From positions 1-5,207 of the forward strand of contig ONWK01000392.1 of the NCBI GenBank assembly GCA_900321505.1: a stretch of DNA of 5,207 nt. Direction: 5' to 3'. The notes below the pieces were generated by a model. The model searched no databases, was not told the DNA's origin, and saw nothing but the letters and a program-made list of their open reading frames with translations. Both the position numbers and the translations under genes were made by a program. This document shows, piece after piece, positions 1 through 4,914 of the stretch; position 1 is the stretch's first letter; every line of letters starts with the position of its first letter. Source of the DNA: an uncultured Eubacteriales bacterium (GTDB lineage Bacteria; Bacillota; Clostridia; Lachnospirales; Lachnospiraceae).

Positions 1-39
1 CAAAGATTTCATGATCTTCGGCAGAATTTGAACAGTTAA
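1..39 (+). CDS. Possible 3' end of an upstream gene (partial)
   Basis: Two plus-strand frames are open from the left edge. One runs to TAA at 37-39 (last residues FHDLRQNLNS) and one to TGA at 29-31 (last residues KDFMIFGRI). A terminator with a T-run on this strand follows at 51-87, which suggests that a plus-strand transcript ends here. Too little is present to choose the frame or name a product. The left-hand gene could also be absent. Confidence 0.25.
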   Translation, partial: QRFHDLRQNLNS

Positions 40-50
40 GAATATACAGA

Positions 51-87
51 AAAATCAGGACCCGGAATTTGGGCCCTGATTTTTTTT
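51..87. terminator. Bidirectional intrinsic terminator
   Basis: The stem pairs AAAATCAGG (51-59) with CCTGATTTT (75-83). An A/C mismatch separates this from a further CCC/GGG pairing (61-63 with 71-73), around the loop GGAATTT. On the plus strand it runs into eight T residues (80-87). On the minus strand it runs into five T residues. It can therefore end both a transcript entering from the left and the minus-strand exonuclease gene, whose stop codon (86-88) lies at the edge of the T-run. Confidence 0.85.
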
Positions 88-1753
88 AATTAAATGTATA
101 TGTTCTGATAATGCTGCGCTCATCCACTCCATCCTTGAAATACCTGAGCAGTATTTCCGCACAGGCATGGCTGTCGCTGTCAGCCTTGTGATGATCCAGA
201 GCAATGCCATAATAGTCGCACATGATATTCAGGTTATGCTTCATGTACGGCAGAAGCTTTCTGCCGATCTGAACCGTACAGGCATATTTTACAAAGGGCT
301 TCCATACGATTCCATAATGTGTGAGGCAGGCTTTCAGCACTCCCAGATCAAAGATTGCATTGTGAGCCACAAGGATTCCGCTGCTCATGACCGGTTCAAT
401 CTCTTTCCATATCTCCGGAAATGTCGGTTTCCCGCGGACCACTTCTTCGTCAATCCCTGTCAATTGCGTATTGAATTCATCGAAATGCGTCTCCGGATCG
501 ATATACGAGAAGAACTCTTTTATTATCGTCCCATCCTCGATCACGGAAATCCCAATCGCACTCATGCGGTCATTCTGATAATTCGGCGTTTCCACATCAA
601 AGACGATGTACCGATACGAGGGTTTCCCTTCATCGGTCTTCGCGGCCGGTCTGTACTCTCTCATGATCCAGTCCATCAGCACATCAACAATGTATTCCTG
701 CTCCGTCTTTGTGAGCGCCTTTCCTGCGGGAATATGATGCCATTTTTCCAGACAACCTCTGCAGCAGCAGGCCGTTGCATGTTGTGCGATAAAGACCGGA
801 TGTCCCTTCATCGGCGTCTGCTTACCGTCATTCTCAGGGTTTTCAGCCGCAAGACGCTTTTCCACGAAATCCTCCGCGTGACTTCGTATCTGTTCCGGTC
901 CTTTCTCGGAAATGTACTTACGGTCTTTCTCTGTCAGATGAAACCTGCTGCGAAAATCTGAGTTTCCCAGCCGTTGAAACAGTTCGTCTCTCCCCGGAAG
1001 CTGATAAGTTATCACATCCGCCGATCCAATACCCGGCGAATAACTGAGTCCTGACTTTCTGGCCTGGGACATCTGATCCTTACGATCTATATGATAGGTC
1101 TTCCCGTTCATGATAAAGACGGCGCCGGTCTGCTTGAAGAAGAACGGGACTCCCTGCCGGATACATTCCCGACGTACCTCCCGGATCCACCGGAAGTCAC
1201 AGGGTCTAGCATTAGGACCTGATTCACCGCCGCAGGTAACGTGCTCGATCAGGCCGGTTTCCAGATACTTCTCAAAATGAATCTCCTCCAGCATCGGCTC
1301 GGAAATGATCTGCCTGTGCCTGACCGGAAGTTTAAGAAGGATCGGCAGCCGGTAATCTGCCCTGTCCTGATTCTCACAGGTGCTGCAGATCGTCACATGC
1401 TCCCATCCATCTCCCCAGTCCGGAGGCATGCACTGCTCAAACCGGTCTATCCGCTTTGTAATGATATGGAATGAAAGATCCCTTCGCTCCCGGATCATAT
1501 CCCAGCAACCCGGTCTCCATTCATCTGCTTCCTCCAAAAAGAAATCAGATGTCATACAGGTGTAGACCACACCGTCATCCGCGGTGAGCTTATATTCCTT
1601 CTTTCTGTTTCGTTTTAACGGAAGGTCATAATCGCCGGTTTTGGTTACAACACTTGCATCCTTCCCGATACTCTCATCCCTTCTGTAAACATAGCAATTC
1701 GCACATCCGGGACTCAGTTTTTTACACCCATGCCAGGGATTCCAGATTGCCAT
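86..1753 (-). CDS. Three-domain protein: DUF5131 (phage Gp37/Gp68 type), DUF4186-like domain and DEDDh 3'-5' exonuclease
   Basis: The chosen start is ATG at 1753, giving 555 residues. An upstream in-frame GTG at 1798 would add 15 residues, but it has no Shine-Dalgarno and lies about where the promoter at 1806-1834 would start transcription. Residue numbers here count from that GTG. Residues 17-250 match the DUF5131 (Gp37/Gp68) pattern: WNPWHGC, then CANC, giving C25-x6-C32-x2-C35, plus SEPMLEEI and CGGESGPNARPCDFRW. The family is often likened to radical-SAM proteins because of its three cysteines; activity here is unproven. Residues 270-382 resemble DUF4186: FRSRFHL, NDGKQTPMKGHPVFIAQHAT, CCCRGC, KWHHIPAG. 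Residues 396-553 form a DnaQ-like exonuclease with its motifs intact: D401/E403 (FDVET), D484 in AHNAIFD, and H537/D542. It would cut 3' ends of DNA or RNA using two metal ions. No signal peptide or membrane segment is seen, so it should be cytoplasmic. It is transcribed alone and ends at the 51-87 terminator. Domain calls are from motif recall; the biological role is unknown. Confidence 0.9.
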   Translation of the reverse strand: MAIWNPWHGCKKLSPGCANCYVYRRDESIGKDASVVTKTGDYDLPLKRNRKKEYKLTADDGVVYTCMTSDFFLEEADEWRPGCWDMIRERRDLSFHIITKRIDRFEQCMPPDWGDGWEHVTICSTCENQDRADYRLPILLKLPVRHRQIISEPMLEEIHFEKYLETGLIEHVTCGGESGPNARPCDFRWIREVRRECIRQGVPFFFKQTGAVFIMNGKTYHIDRKDQMSQARKSGLSYSPGIGSADVITYQLPGRDELFQRLGNSDFRSRFHLTEKDRKYISEKGPEQIRSHAEDFVEKRLAAENPENDGKQTPMKGHPVFIAQHATACCCRGCLEKWHHIPAGKALTKTEQEYIVDVLMDWIMREYRPAAKTDEGKPSYRYIVFDVETPNYQNDRMSAIGISVIEDGTIIKEFFSYIDPETHFDEFNTQLTGIDEEVVRGKPTFPEIWKEIEPVMSSGILVAHNAIFDLGVLKACLTHYGIVWKPFVKYACTVQIGRKLLPYMKHNLNIMCDYYGIALDHHKADSDSHACAEILLRYFKDGVDERSIIRTYTFN

Positions 1754-1767
1754 CGTTTTCTCAGTTT

Positions 1768-1772
1768 CCTCC
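1768..1772 (-). promoter_or_regulatory. Ribosome binding site candidate for the exonuclease fusion gene
   Basis: The minus strand reads GGAGG here, 14 nt before the ATG at 1753. That spacing is longer than ideal. It is nevertheless the only good Shine-Dalgarno near either candidate start, and it lies downstream of the GTG at 1798, so it can serve only the ATG. This is one of two reasons for preferring the shorter protein. Confidence 0.5.
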
Positions 1773-1801
1773 AAAAGATAAACAATGTAATATGTCACCG
1801 T

Positions 1802-1829
1802 ATAAACAGTAAATAATTACCTTGTTTAT
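1802..1829. promoter_or_regulatory. Candidate operator: 7-bp inverted repeat across the minus-strand promoter
   Basis: ATAAACA (1802-1808) and TGTTTAT (1823-1829) are exact reverse complements with half-site centres 21 bp apart, about two helical turns. The pair spans the -10 box and the spacer and touches the -35 box of the exonuclease gene promoter, where a bound repressor would block RNA polymerase. The region is AT-rich, so chance is a real alternative. Confidence 0.3.
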
Positions 1830-1834
1830 GTCAA
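1806..1834 (-). promoter_or_regulatory. Sigma-A type promoter of the exonuclease fusion gene
   Basis: The minus strand carries a perfect -35 TTGACA (1829-1834). After a 17-nt spacer comes TACTGT (1806-1811) as a weaker -10 box. Transcription would begin near 1799, giving a leader of about 45 nt to the ATG at 1753. The strength comes mainly from the -35 box. Confidence 0.55.
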
Positions 1835-1886
1835 GAACCAATAGAGGAGACATTTCTTTTTTAAGAAAAATTGATGTTTATTCCTA

Positions 1887-1915
1887 TTACCTTAAGTTGC
1901 AGGATATGATACTAT
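1887..1915 (+). promoter_or_regulatory. Possible promoter of the flavodoxin-peroxidase gene
   Basis: An extended -10 element, TGATACTAT (TG at 1907-1908, TACTAT at 1910-1915), lies 17 nt after a poor -35 box TTACCT (1887-1892). An overlapping TATGAT (1905-1910) is an alternative -10. Transcription would start near 1922, leaving a leader of about 38 nt. The weak -35 suggests either dependence on an activator or a modest promoter. Confidence 0.4.
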
Positions 1916-1959
1916 TTTTTTAAGCCGTCTGGCTAAATTATCTTCGAGGAGGAACCCAA

Positions 1960-2913
1960 ATGAAAGCTGCTGTAAGATACTATTCCAAAAAAGGTAACAC
2001 TCGACTTGTGGCAGAGTCCATCGCTGAAGCGGTAAATACGGATCCTGTTTCCTATGATGATCCTGAGGCCGGGATTGAAGAACCGGTCGATGTGCTTTTT
2101 ATCGGAAGCGGATTATACGCTCACACGATTGATAAGCAGTTCCTGCAGTACATTGAATCCCTGGATCCTGAAAAAATCGGAAAAGCGGTTGTATTCTCCA
2201 CCTCATGGATATCCAGGCACTCTAATGAACTGATCCGCGACGCTCTTCTGAAGCAGGGCATTCCTGTTCAGAAGGCTTCCCTCTATGTCCGGAGTAATGT
2301 GATCAGCGAACACTTGAAGGACGCAGGAGCATTTGCAGCAAGGAGTATGAGGGAAACACCACTGATCATGCCGGAAGAAAAACCGGAAAAGGAAGCTGCT
2401 GCAGAGGCTGAAAATGAAGAGCCGGACGAAGTAACAGAGAGCACAGCTGAAAGTGTGTACGAATTCACCGTCCGTGATAATCAGGGAAATGATGTGCCCC
2501 TCTCCGACTATGCCGGAAAGGTACTCCTGATCGTGAACACTGCCACACGCTGCGGCTTCACCCCGCAATATGACGGACTGGAGGCTCTCTATGAGAAATA
2601 TCGGGAGAAAGGATTTGAAATTCTGGACTTCCCCTGCAATCAGTTTGCCTTTCAGGCACCGGGAAGCGATGAAAAGATCGATTCCTTCTGCAAACTGAAA
2701 TTTGATACAAAATTCCCCCGCTTTTCCAAAATCAAAGTAAATGGAAAGGATGCGGATCCACTCTACAACTATCTGAAATCGGTATTCCCGGGACGGATTA
2801 AATGGAATTTTTCAAAATTCCTGATCGATCGGGAGGGGCATGTGGTTAAACGCTTTAACCCGACTGACAAACCGGAATCTTTAGAATCCGACATTATGAA
2901 ATATCTCGGATAA
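1960..2913 (+). CDS. Flavodoxin-like domain fused to a cysteine glutathione peroxidase
   Basis: The 317-residue protein starts at ATG 1960, with AGGAGG at 1947-1952 and 7-nt spacing. Residues 1-115 look like a short flavodoxin domain: a beta strand, then the phosphate-binding loop YSKKGNTR (8-15), and a second segment FIGSGLYAHTIDKQF (47-61) that may flank FMN. Residues 136-165 form an acidic, low-complexity linker rich in E, A and P. Residues 166-317 are a nearly complete glutathione peroxidase. The peroxidatic C198 sits in TRCGFTPQY, followed by FPCNQF (224-229), Q232, and W282/N283 in KWNFSKFLID, so the Cys-Gln-Trp-Asn tetrad is intact. C244 (SFCKLKF) sits where the resolving cysteine of thioredoxin-dependent members lies. 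The family reduces hydrogen peroxide and organic hydroperoxides. Cysteine rather than selenocysteine, plus a resolving cysteine, suggests thioredoxin rather than glutathione as donor. Whether the flavin domain feeds electrons to the peroxidase is inference. No export signal is seen. It appears monocistronic and ends at the 2933-2968 terminator. Confidence 0.93.
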   Translation: MKAAVRYYSKKGNTRLVAESIAEAVNTDPVSYDDPEAGIEEPVDVLFIGSGLYAHTIDKQFLQYIESLDPEKIGKAVVFSTSWISRHSNELIRDALLKQGIPVQKASLYVRSNVISEHLKDAGAFAARSMRETPLIMPEEKPEKEAAAEAENEEPDEVTESTAESVYEFTVRDNQGNDVPLSDYAGKVLLIVNTATRCGFTPQYDGLEALYEKYREKGFEILDFPCNQFAFQAPGSDEKIDSFCKLKFDTKFPRFSKIKVNGKDADPLYNYLKSVFPGRIKWNFSKFLIDREGHVVKRFNPTDKPESLESDIMKYLG

Positions 2914-2932
2914 TACACGAGCGCGATCGCGC

Positions 2933-2968
2933 AAAAAAATGCCGCAGGGATTGCCTCCCTGCGGTATT
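2933..2968. terminator. Intrinsic terminator between convergent genes
   Basis: CCGCAGGGA (2942-2950) pairs perfectly with TCCCTGCGG (2956-2964) around the loop TTGCC. Flanking bases extend the stem by a G-T wobble and three A-T pairs. On the minus strand it is followed by seven T residues (2939-2933), which makes it a strong terminator for the convergent unknown gene. On the plus strand the downstream sequence is only moderately T-rich, but the position 28 nt after the peroxidase stop fits use in both directions. Confidence 0.85.
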
Positions 2969-2973
2969 CTCTC

Positions 2974-3129
2974 CAATTAAAATATGACCACGGTCACTTT
3001 TACAGCTTACGCCCATATAACGAGACCATAGACTCATCCATCAATTCACTGAAAGAGGGAACCGTCTATGTCATCGTTGAAACAGATGGAAAATGTCAGG
3101 ATGGGGATCTTAATTTTTCGCTGGAATAG
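2974..3129 (+). pseudogene. Coding-like 3' remnant without a start codon
   Basis: After the peroxidase stop at 2911-2913 the same frame stays open for 71 codons to TAG at 3127-3129. From about 2974 the translation looks like real protein: KYDHGHFYSLRPYNETID, then SLKEGTVYVIVETDGK, ending DGDLNFSLE. It has mixed hydrophobic and charged residues, an alternating beta-strand pattern and ordinary codon choice. There is no ATG, GTG or TTG start in frame and no ribosome binding site, and the piece begins right after a terminator hairpin. The simplest reading is the 3' end of a gene whose 5' part was deleted. Its last 20 bases overlap the end of the convergent gene. I do not recognise the family. Translation by stop-codon readthrough from the peroxidase is possible but unlikely. 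Confidence 0.45.
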
Positions 3130-4285
3130 TTGTCTGGAATTTGCTTCCGCATTTATAAACTGCCTTCTTTTTTACGCCCATTCTTTCTTTCAAACTCTTG
3201 CCGAAATCTATCCGATCTTCATCCTTCAACAGGAGTGACCGCATGCCCGGACCGCAAAGATCGAAATCCGGAATTTCACCGGCCAGACGCTTCGGTGTAT
3301 CCACAAGGGCCTTCAAAGCCATTTCTCTTCCAAGATATAGATACTCATAGAAGCTGGAAACGGTGAGCCGATTCATATTAAAGCCGCTGATCACAGCCTT
3401 ACCCATTTTCTCCAGAAGAATCGCGCACTTTCGGGCAGTTTCCTCCCGCTGCTTTATCCGCTTCAGAAGCGCGGAAGAATCTTCGTTCTTATAGGTTATC
3501 ATATCCGCACGGGCATAATCGTAGAGAAATACGATGCTTGGAAAACGAACAATGTCAGCATCCTCATACATTCCCCCAAGCACATCCCGCAGTCTGTCCT
3601 CATCCGGAGAAAGCTCCACCAGGTCTTCTGCATCCTCCCAGCTAAAATGCGTTTCAGTCATAAGGCCTGCCCTGTGCTCCATGACAAAATCATAATCCAC
3701 AATGCCAAAAATATGGTCCTTCTGCATATCCCGAATGGCATTCAGACTTTGGAAACCCTCCTCAGAAGAAACCAGGAGCGTTACATCCCCTTTCTTTTTC
3801 TTATCCTTGTTATTTGAGTGAAGCAGCGCGTGCTCTCTGACAAGTATCTTATAGCCTCTGTTCGCCATCTCGCCCATTTTTTCATATCCCTTGTCTGTCA
3901 TGGTTCCCACCGAAGTGATCTTACAGTCCACGGTATGAAGGGACACCGGAGCAGTTTTCGTCATTTCCATGGCATCCGAAAGCATGGCTTCCACATGTCC
4001 GGGCAGAAGCGGATAATGATCATCTTTCCATATTTTATCTGCAACCTCACCGACGGTCATCGGCTTCTTACTGAAAAGACCTGTAAACTGAATCGTCACA
4101 TCCTGATGAGGCATGGGAAGAGCGAGAATATTCCCCCACATCTCCGGCGTAAAGCGATACAGCTGATAGGTACGCTGCAGCTCTGCCGCCCGCTCCTTCT
4201 CCTGCTGCTCCTGGCGAGCCTGAATTTCCTTCTTGCTAAGCTTCTTTACTTTTTTCACTTTGGTTTTATTTTTCAACAGATTCAT
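3110..4285 (-). CDS. Hypothetical protein of 391 residues, lysine-rich coiled-coil N terminus
   Basis: The start is ATG at 4285, supported by AAGGAGGT (4291-4298) with 6-nt spacing from AGGAGG. I do not recognise the family. Residues 1-20 are very basic (KNKTKVKKVKKLSKKE), and residues 16-40 are rich in Q, E, K and R, as in a helix or short coiled coil. A globular region follows, with YRFTPEMWGNILALPMPHQD (44-61), a basic loop at 159-165 (KDKKKKG), then VTLLVSSEEGF (168-178) and an acidic segment SWEDAEDLVELSPDEDRLRD (215-234). A hydrophobic stretch lies at 248-257 (FPSIVFLYDY), and a helical C-terminal third includes SSFYEYLYLGREMALKALVD (310-329). There is no signal peptide, no convincing membrane helix and no catalytic motif that I know. 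It is probably cytoplasmic. The basic N terminus could bind nucleic acid, but that is a guess. It is transcribed alone, convergent with the peroxidase gene, and likely ends at the 2933-2968 terminator. Confidence 0.85.
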   Translation of the reverse strand: MNLLKNKTKVKKVKKLSKKEIQARQEQQEKERAAELQRTYQLYRFTPEMWGNILALPMPHQDVTIQFTGLFSKKPMTVGEVADKIWKDDHYPLLPGHVEAMLSDAMEMTKTAPVSLHTVDCKITSVGTMTDKGYEKMGEMANRGYKILVREHALLHSNNKDKKKKGDVTLLVSSEEGFQSLNAIRDMQKDHIFGIVDYDFVMEHRAGLMTETHFSWEDAEDLVELSPDEDRLRDVLGGMYEDADIVRFPSIVFLYDYARADMITYKNEDSSALLKRIKQREETARKCAILLEKMGKAVISGFNMNRLTVSSFYEYLYLGREMALKALVDTPKRLAGEIPDFDLCGPGMRSLLLKDEDRIDFGKSLKERMGVKKKAVYKCGSKFQTTIPAKN

Positions 4286-4327
4286 GCCTGACCTCCTTCT
4301 GAAACGACCTGTTGGTATGTTATTCGT

Positions 4328-4367
4328 CCTTCCATTTCACGAATCATGATTTCAGTGAAATGAAAGG
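4328..4367. promoter_or_regulatory. Long dyad upstream of the unknown gene
   Basis: CCTTCCATTTCAC (4328-4340) pairs with GTGAAATGAAAGG (4355-4367) at 12 of 13 positions, including an uninterrupted 8-bp core. The 14-nt loop contains its own perfect palindrome AATCATGATT (4342-4351). No T-run follows on either strand, so it is not a terminator. It lies 43 to 82 nt upstream of the ATG at 4285. It would form either a hairpin in the mRNA leader or a symmetric protein-binding site. Confidence 0.5.
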
Positions 4368-4396
4368 GCGATTCCTACGCTTTATTTCGGACAGCT

Positions 4397-4426
4397 TGAC
4401 AAGTCAGTATTGTTTAAGTTAACAAT
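4397..4426. repeat. Two adjacent small dyads
   Basis: TGAC-AA-GTCA (4397-4406) is a perfect 4-bp-arm dyad. Just beyond it, ATTGTT (4409-4414) and AACAAT (4421-4426) are exact inverted repeats around a 6-nt centre. They lie 110-140 bp upstream of the unknown gene, where a regulator could bind. Individually they are short enough to occur by chance. Confidence 0.25.
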
Positions 4427-4466
4427 TCCTGTACTACTCCTCACCTTCAAAAAAAGTTACTCCTTT

Positions 4467-4486
4467 ATCTGCATAAGCAGATTTTT
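4467..4486 (+). terminator. Weak terminator-like hairpin
   Basis: ATCTGC (4467-4472), loop ATAA, then GCAGAT (4477-4482) runs into five T residues. The six-pair stem has only three GC pairs, and no plus-strand gene is visible upstream, so its use as a terminator is doubtful. Confidence 0.25.
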
Positions 4487-4524
4487 CATCCACTATTTGT
4501 TTAGGTCATTTATGGATGAATCTT

Positions 4525-4703
4525 AAGGATCTTTTGAAAAATATCGTGCAAGCACGCCTGCCTGCCGGCCGTATCGCGCAAAAAACGCCCGACCCAGGAT
4601 TCACTCCCGGCCGGGCGTCTTAATTGACTTCATATATTTAATTACACTGTCTATTCGTTCCTTCCCCCGTTTGGGGTATTTTGTTAGTCTTCAAAAGATC
4701 CTT
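4525..4703. repeat. Perfect 14-bp inverted repeat flanking a terminator
   Basis: AAGGATCTTTTGAA at 4525-4538 is the exact reverse complement of TTCAAAAGATCCTT at 4690-4703, with 151 bp between. Read outward, the two copies also share GATGAA a few bases upstream of the repeat. The enclosed segment carries the GC-rich terminator at 4580-4618 and the end of a minus-strand reading frame. No transposase and no clear target-site duplication is seen. It may be a tiny non-autonomous element, a scar of an inverted duplication, or chance. Confidence 0.45.
4580..4618 (-). terminator. Strong minus-strand intrinsic terminator
   Basis: ACGCCCG (4585-4591) pairs with CGGGCGT (4612-4618). Inner CC/GG and GGA/TCC pairs extend the stem past small mismatches to a short loop. 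On the minus strand it is followed directly by six T residues (4585-4580). The plus strand has only TCTTAATT after the stem. A minus-strand transcript from the right should therefore end here, yet no solid gene is seen upstream of it on that strand. Confidence 0.75.
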
Positions 4704-4757
4704 TTTCATCAATGCCTCTACATCAGTACTACAACAGAAAAAACATTTTTCAAGCAT
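4638..4757 (-). pseudogene. Possible small protein or decayed gene fragment
   Basis: A minus-strand frame from ATG at 4757 gives 39 residues beginning MLEKCFFCCSTDVEALMKKD and ending at TAA (4638-4640). The frame is open further upstream to a TTG at 4841. A shift in frame near 4670 would instead read KERIDSVIKYMKSIK into the terminator stem, which also looks protein-like. There is no good Shine-Dalgarno before any start. A degenerate gene with a frameshift, truncated by later events, is the likeliest explanation. A genuine small cysteine-containing protein is an alternative. I cannot name a family. Confidence 0.22.
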
Positions 4758-4784
4758 AGCACCCCATGAGATATCAACCGTCAA

Positions 4785-4813
4785 TTGACTTTTAGAATAA
4801 GGTTTAGTATAAA
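4785..4813 (+). promoter_or_regulatory. Strong sigma-A promoter of the AraC-family gene
   Basis: TTGACT (4785-4790), a 17-nt spacer and TATAAA (4808-4813) form a near-consensus promoter. An A-rich stretch follows immediately. Transcription should begin near 4820, giving a leader of about 95 nt. The -35 box lies in the perfect 10-bp palindrome GTCAATTGAC (4780-4789), a plausible operator. Confidence 0.75.
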
Positions 4814-4833
4814 AAAAATATAAACTTGATGAA

Positions 4834-4861
4834 CCCGACAAAGAGTGCAGAAAAAGTCGGG
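4834..4861 (+). promoter_or_regulatory. Leader hairpin of the AraC-family mRNA
   Basis: CCCGAC (4834-4839) pairs with GTCGGG (4856-4861) around a 16-nt purine-rich loop. It sits in the untranslated leader, 41 nt before the ribosome binding site. No T-run follows, so it is not an attenuator by itself. It could stabilise the mRNA or be a DNA-level dyad. Confidence 0.35.
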
Positions 4862-4914
4862 ATAAAAATGCCCTGATGTGAATTAATAAACATAAGCGGA
4901 ACGAGGTGACCGTT

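Larger units (their letters stand above)
4286..4914. other. 629-bp intergenic region with dyads and no convincing gene
   Basis: This stretch separates the unknown minus-strand gene from the plus-strand AraC-type gene. It holds, in order, the ribosome binding site of the unknown gene, a long leader dyad (4328-4367), two smaller dyads (4397-4426), a weak hairpin with T-run (4467-4486), a strong minus-strand terminator (4580-4618) flanked by a 14-bp inverted repeat, decayed coding-like frames, and the promoter and leader of the AraC-type gene. I found no clear sigma-A promoter for the unknown gene. Confidence 0.6.

Noticed and set aside
167..961. Plus-strand open frame of 264 codons opposite the exonuclease fusion gene
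   Set aside because: It lies wholly antisense to a gene with clear conserved motifs and has no matching family signature. It is a shadow frame.
1751..1798. 15-residue N-terminal extension of the exonuclease fusion from a GTG at 1798
   Set aside because: There is no ribosome binding site before the GTG, and the predicted transcription start falls at about the same base. The conserved domain begins just after the internal ATG.
2984..3031. ATG-initiated 15-codon frame after the peroxidase terminator
   Set aside because: It is very short, with no ribosome binding site. The protein-like signal is in a different frame.
3818..4291. Plus-strand open frame of 157 codons antisense to the unknown gene
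   Set aside because: The composition is not protein-like, and it runs across the well-supported start and ribosome binding site of the minus-strand gene.
4545..4556. CGTGC-AA-GCACG hairpin followed by ATATTTTT on the minus strand, as a second tandem terminator
   Set aside because: The loop is too short for a stable RNA hairpin of that stem and the T-run is interrupted.
4516..4623. Plus-strand 35-codon frame starting MNLKDLLKN
   Set aside because: It has no Shine-Dalgarno, and more than half of it is the translated terminator hairpin and its flanking motif.
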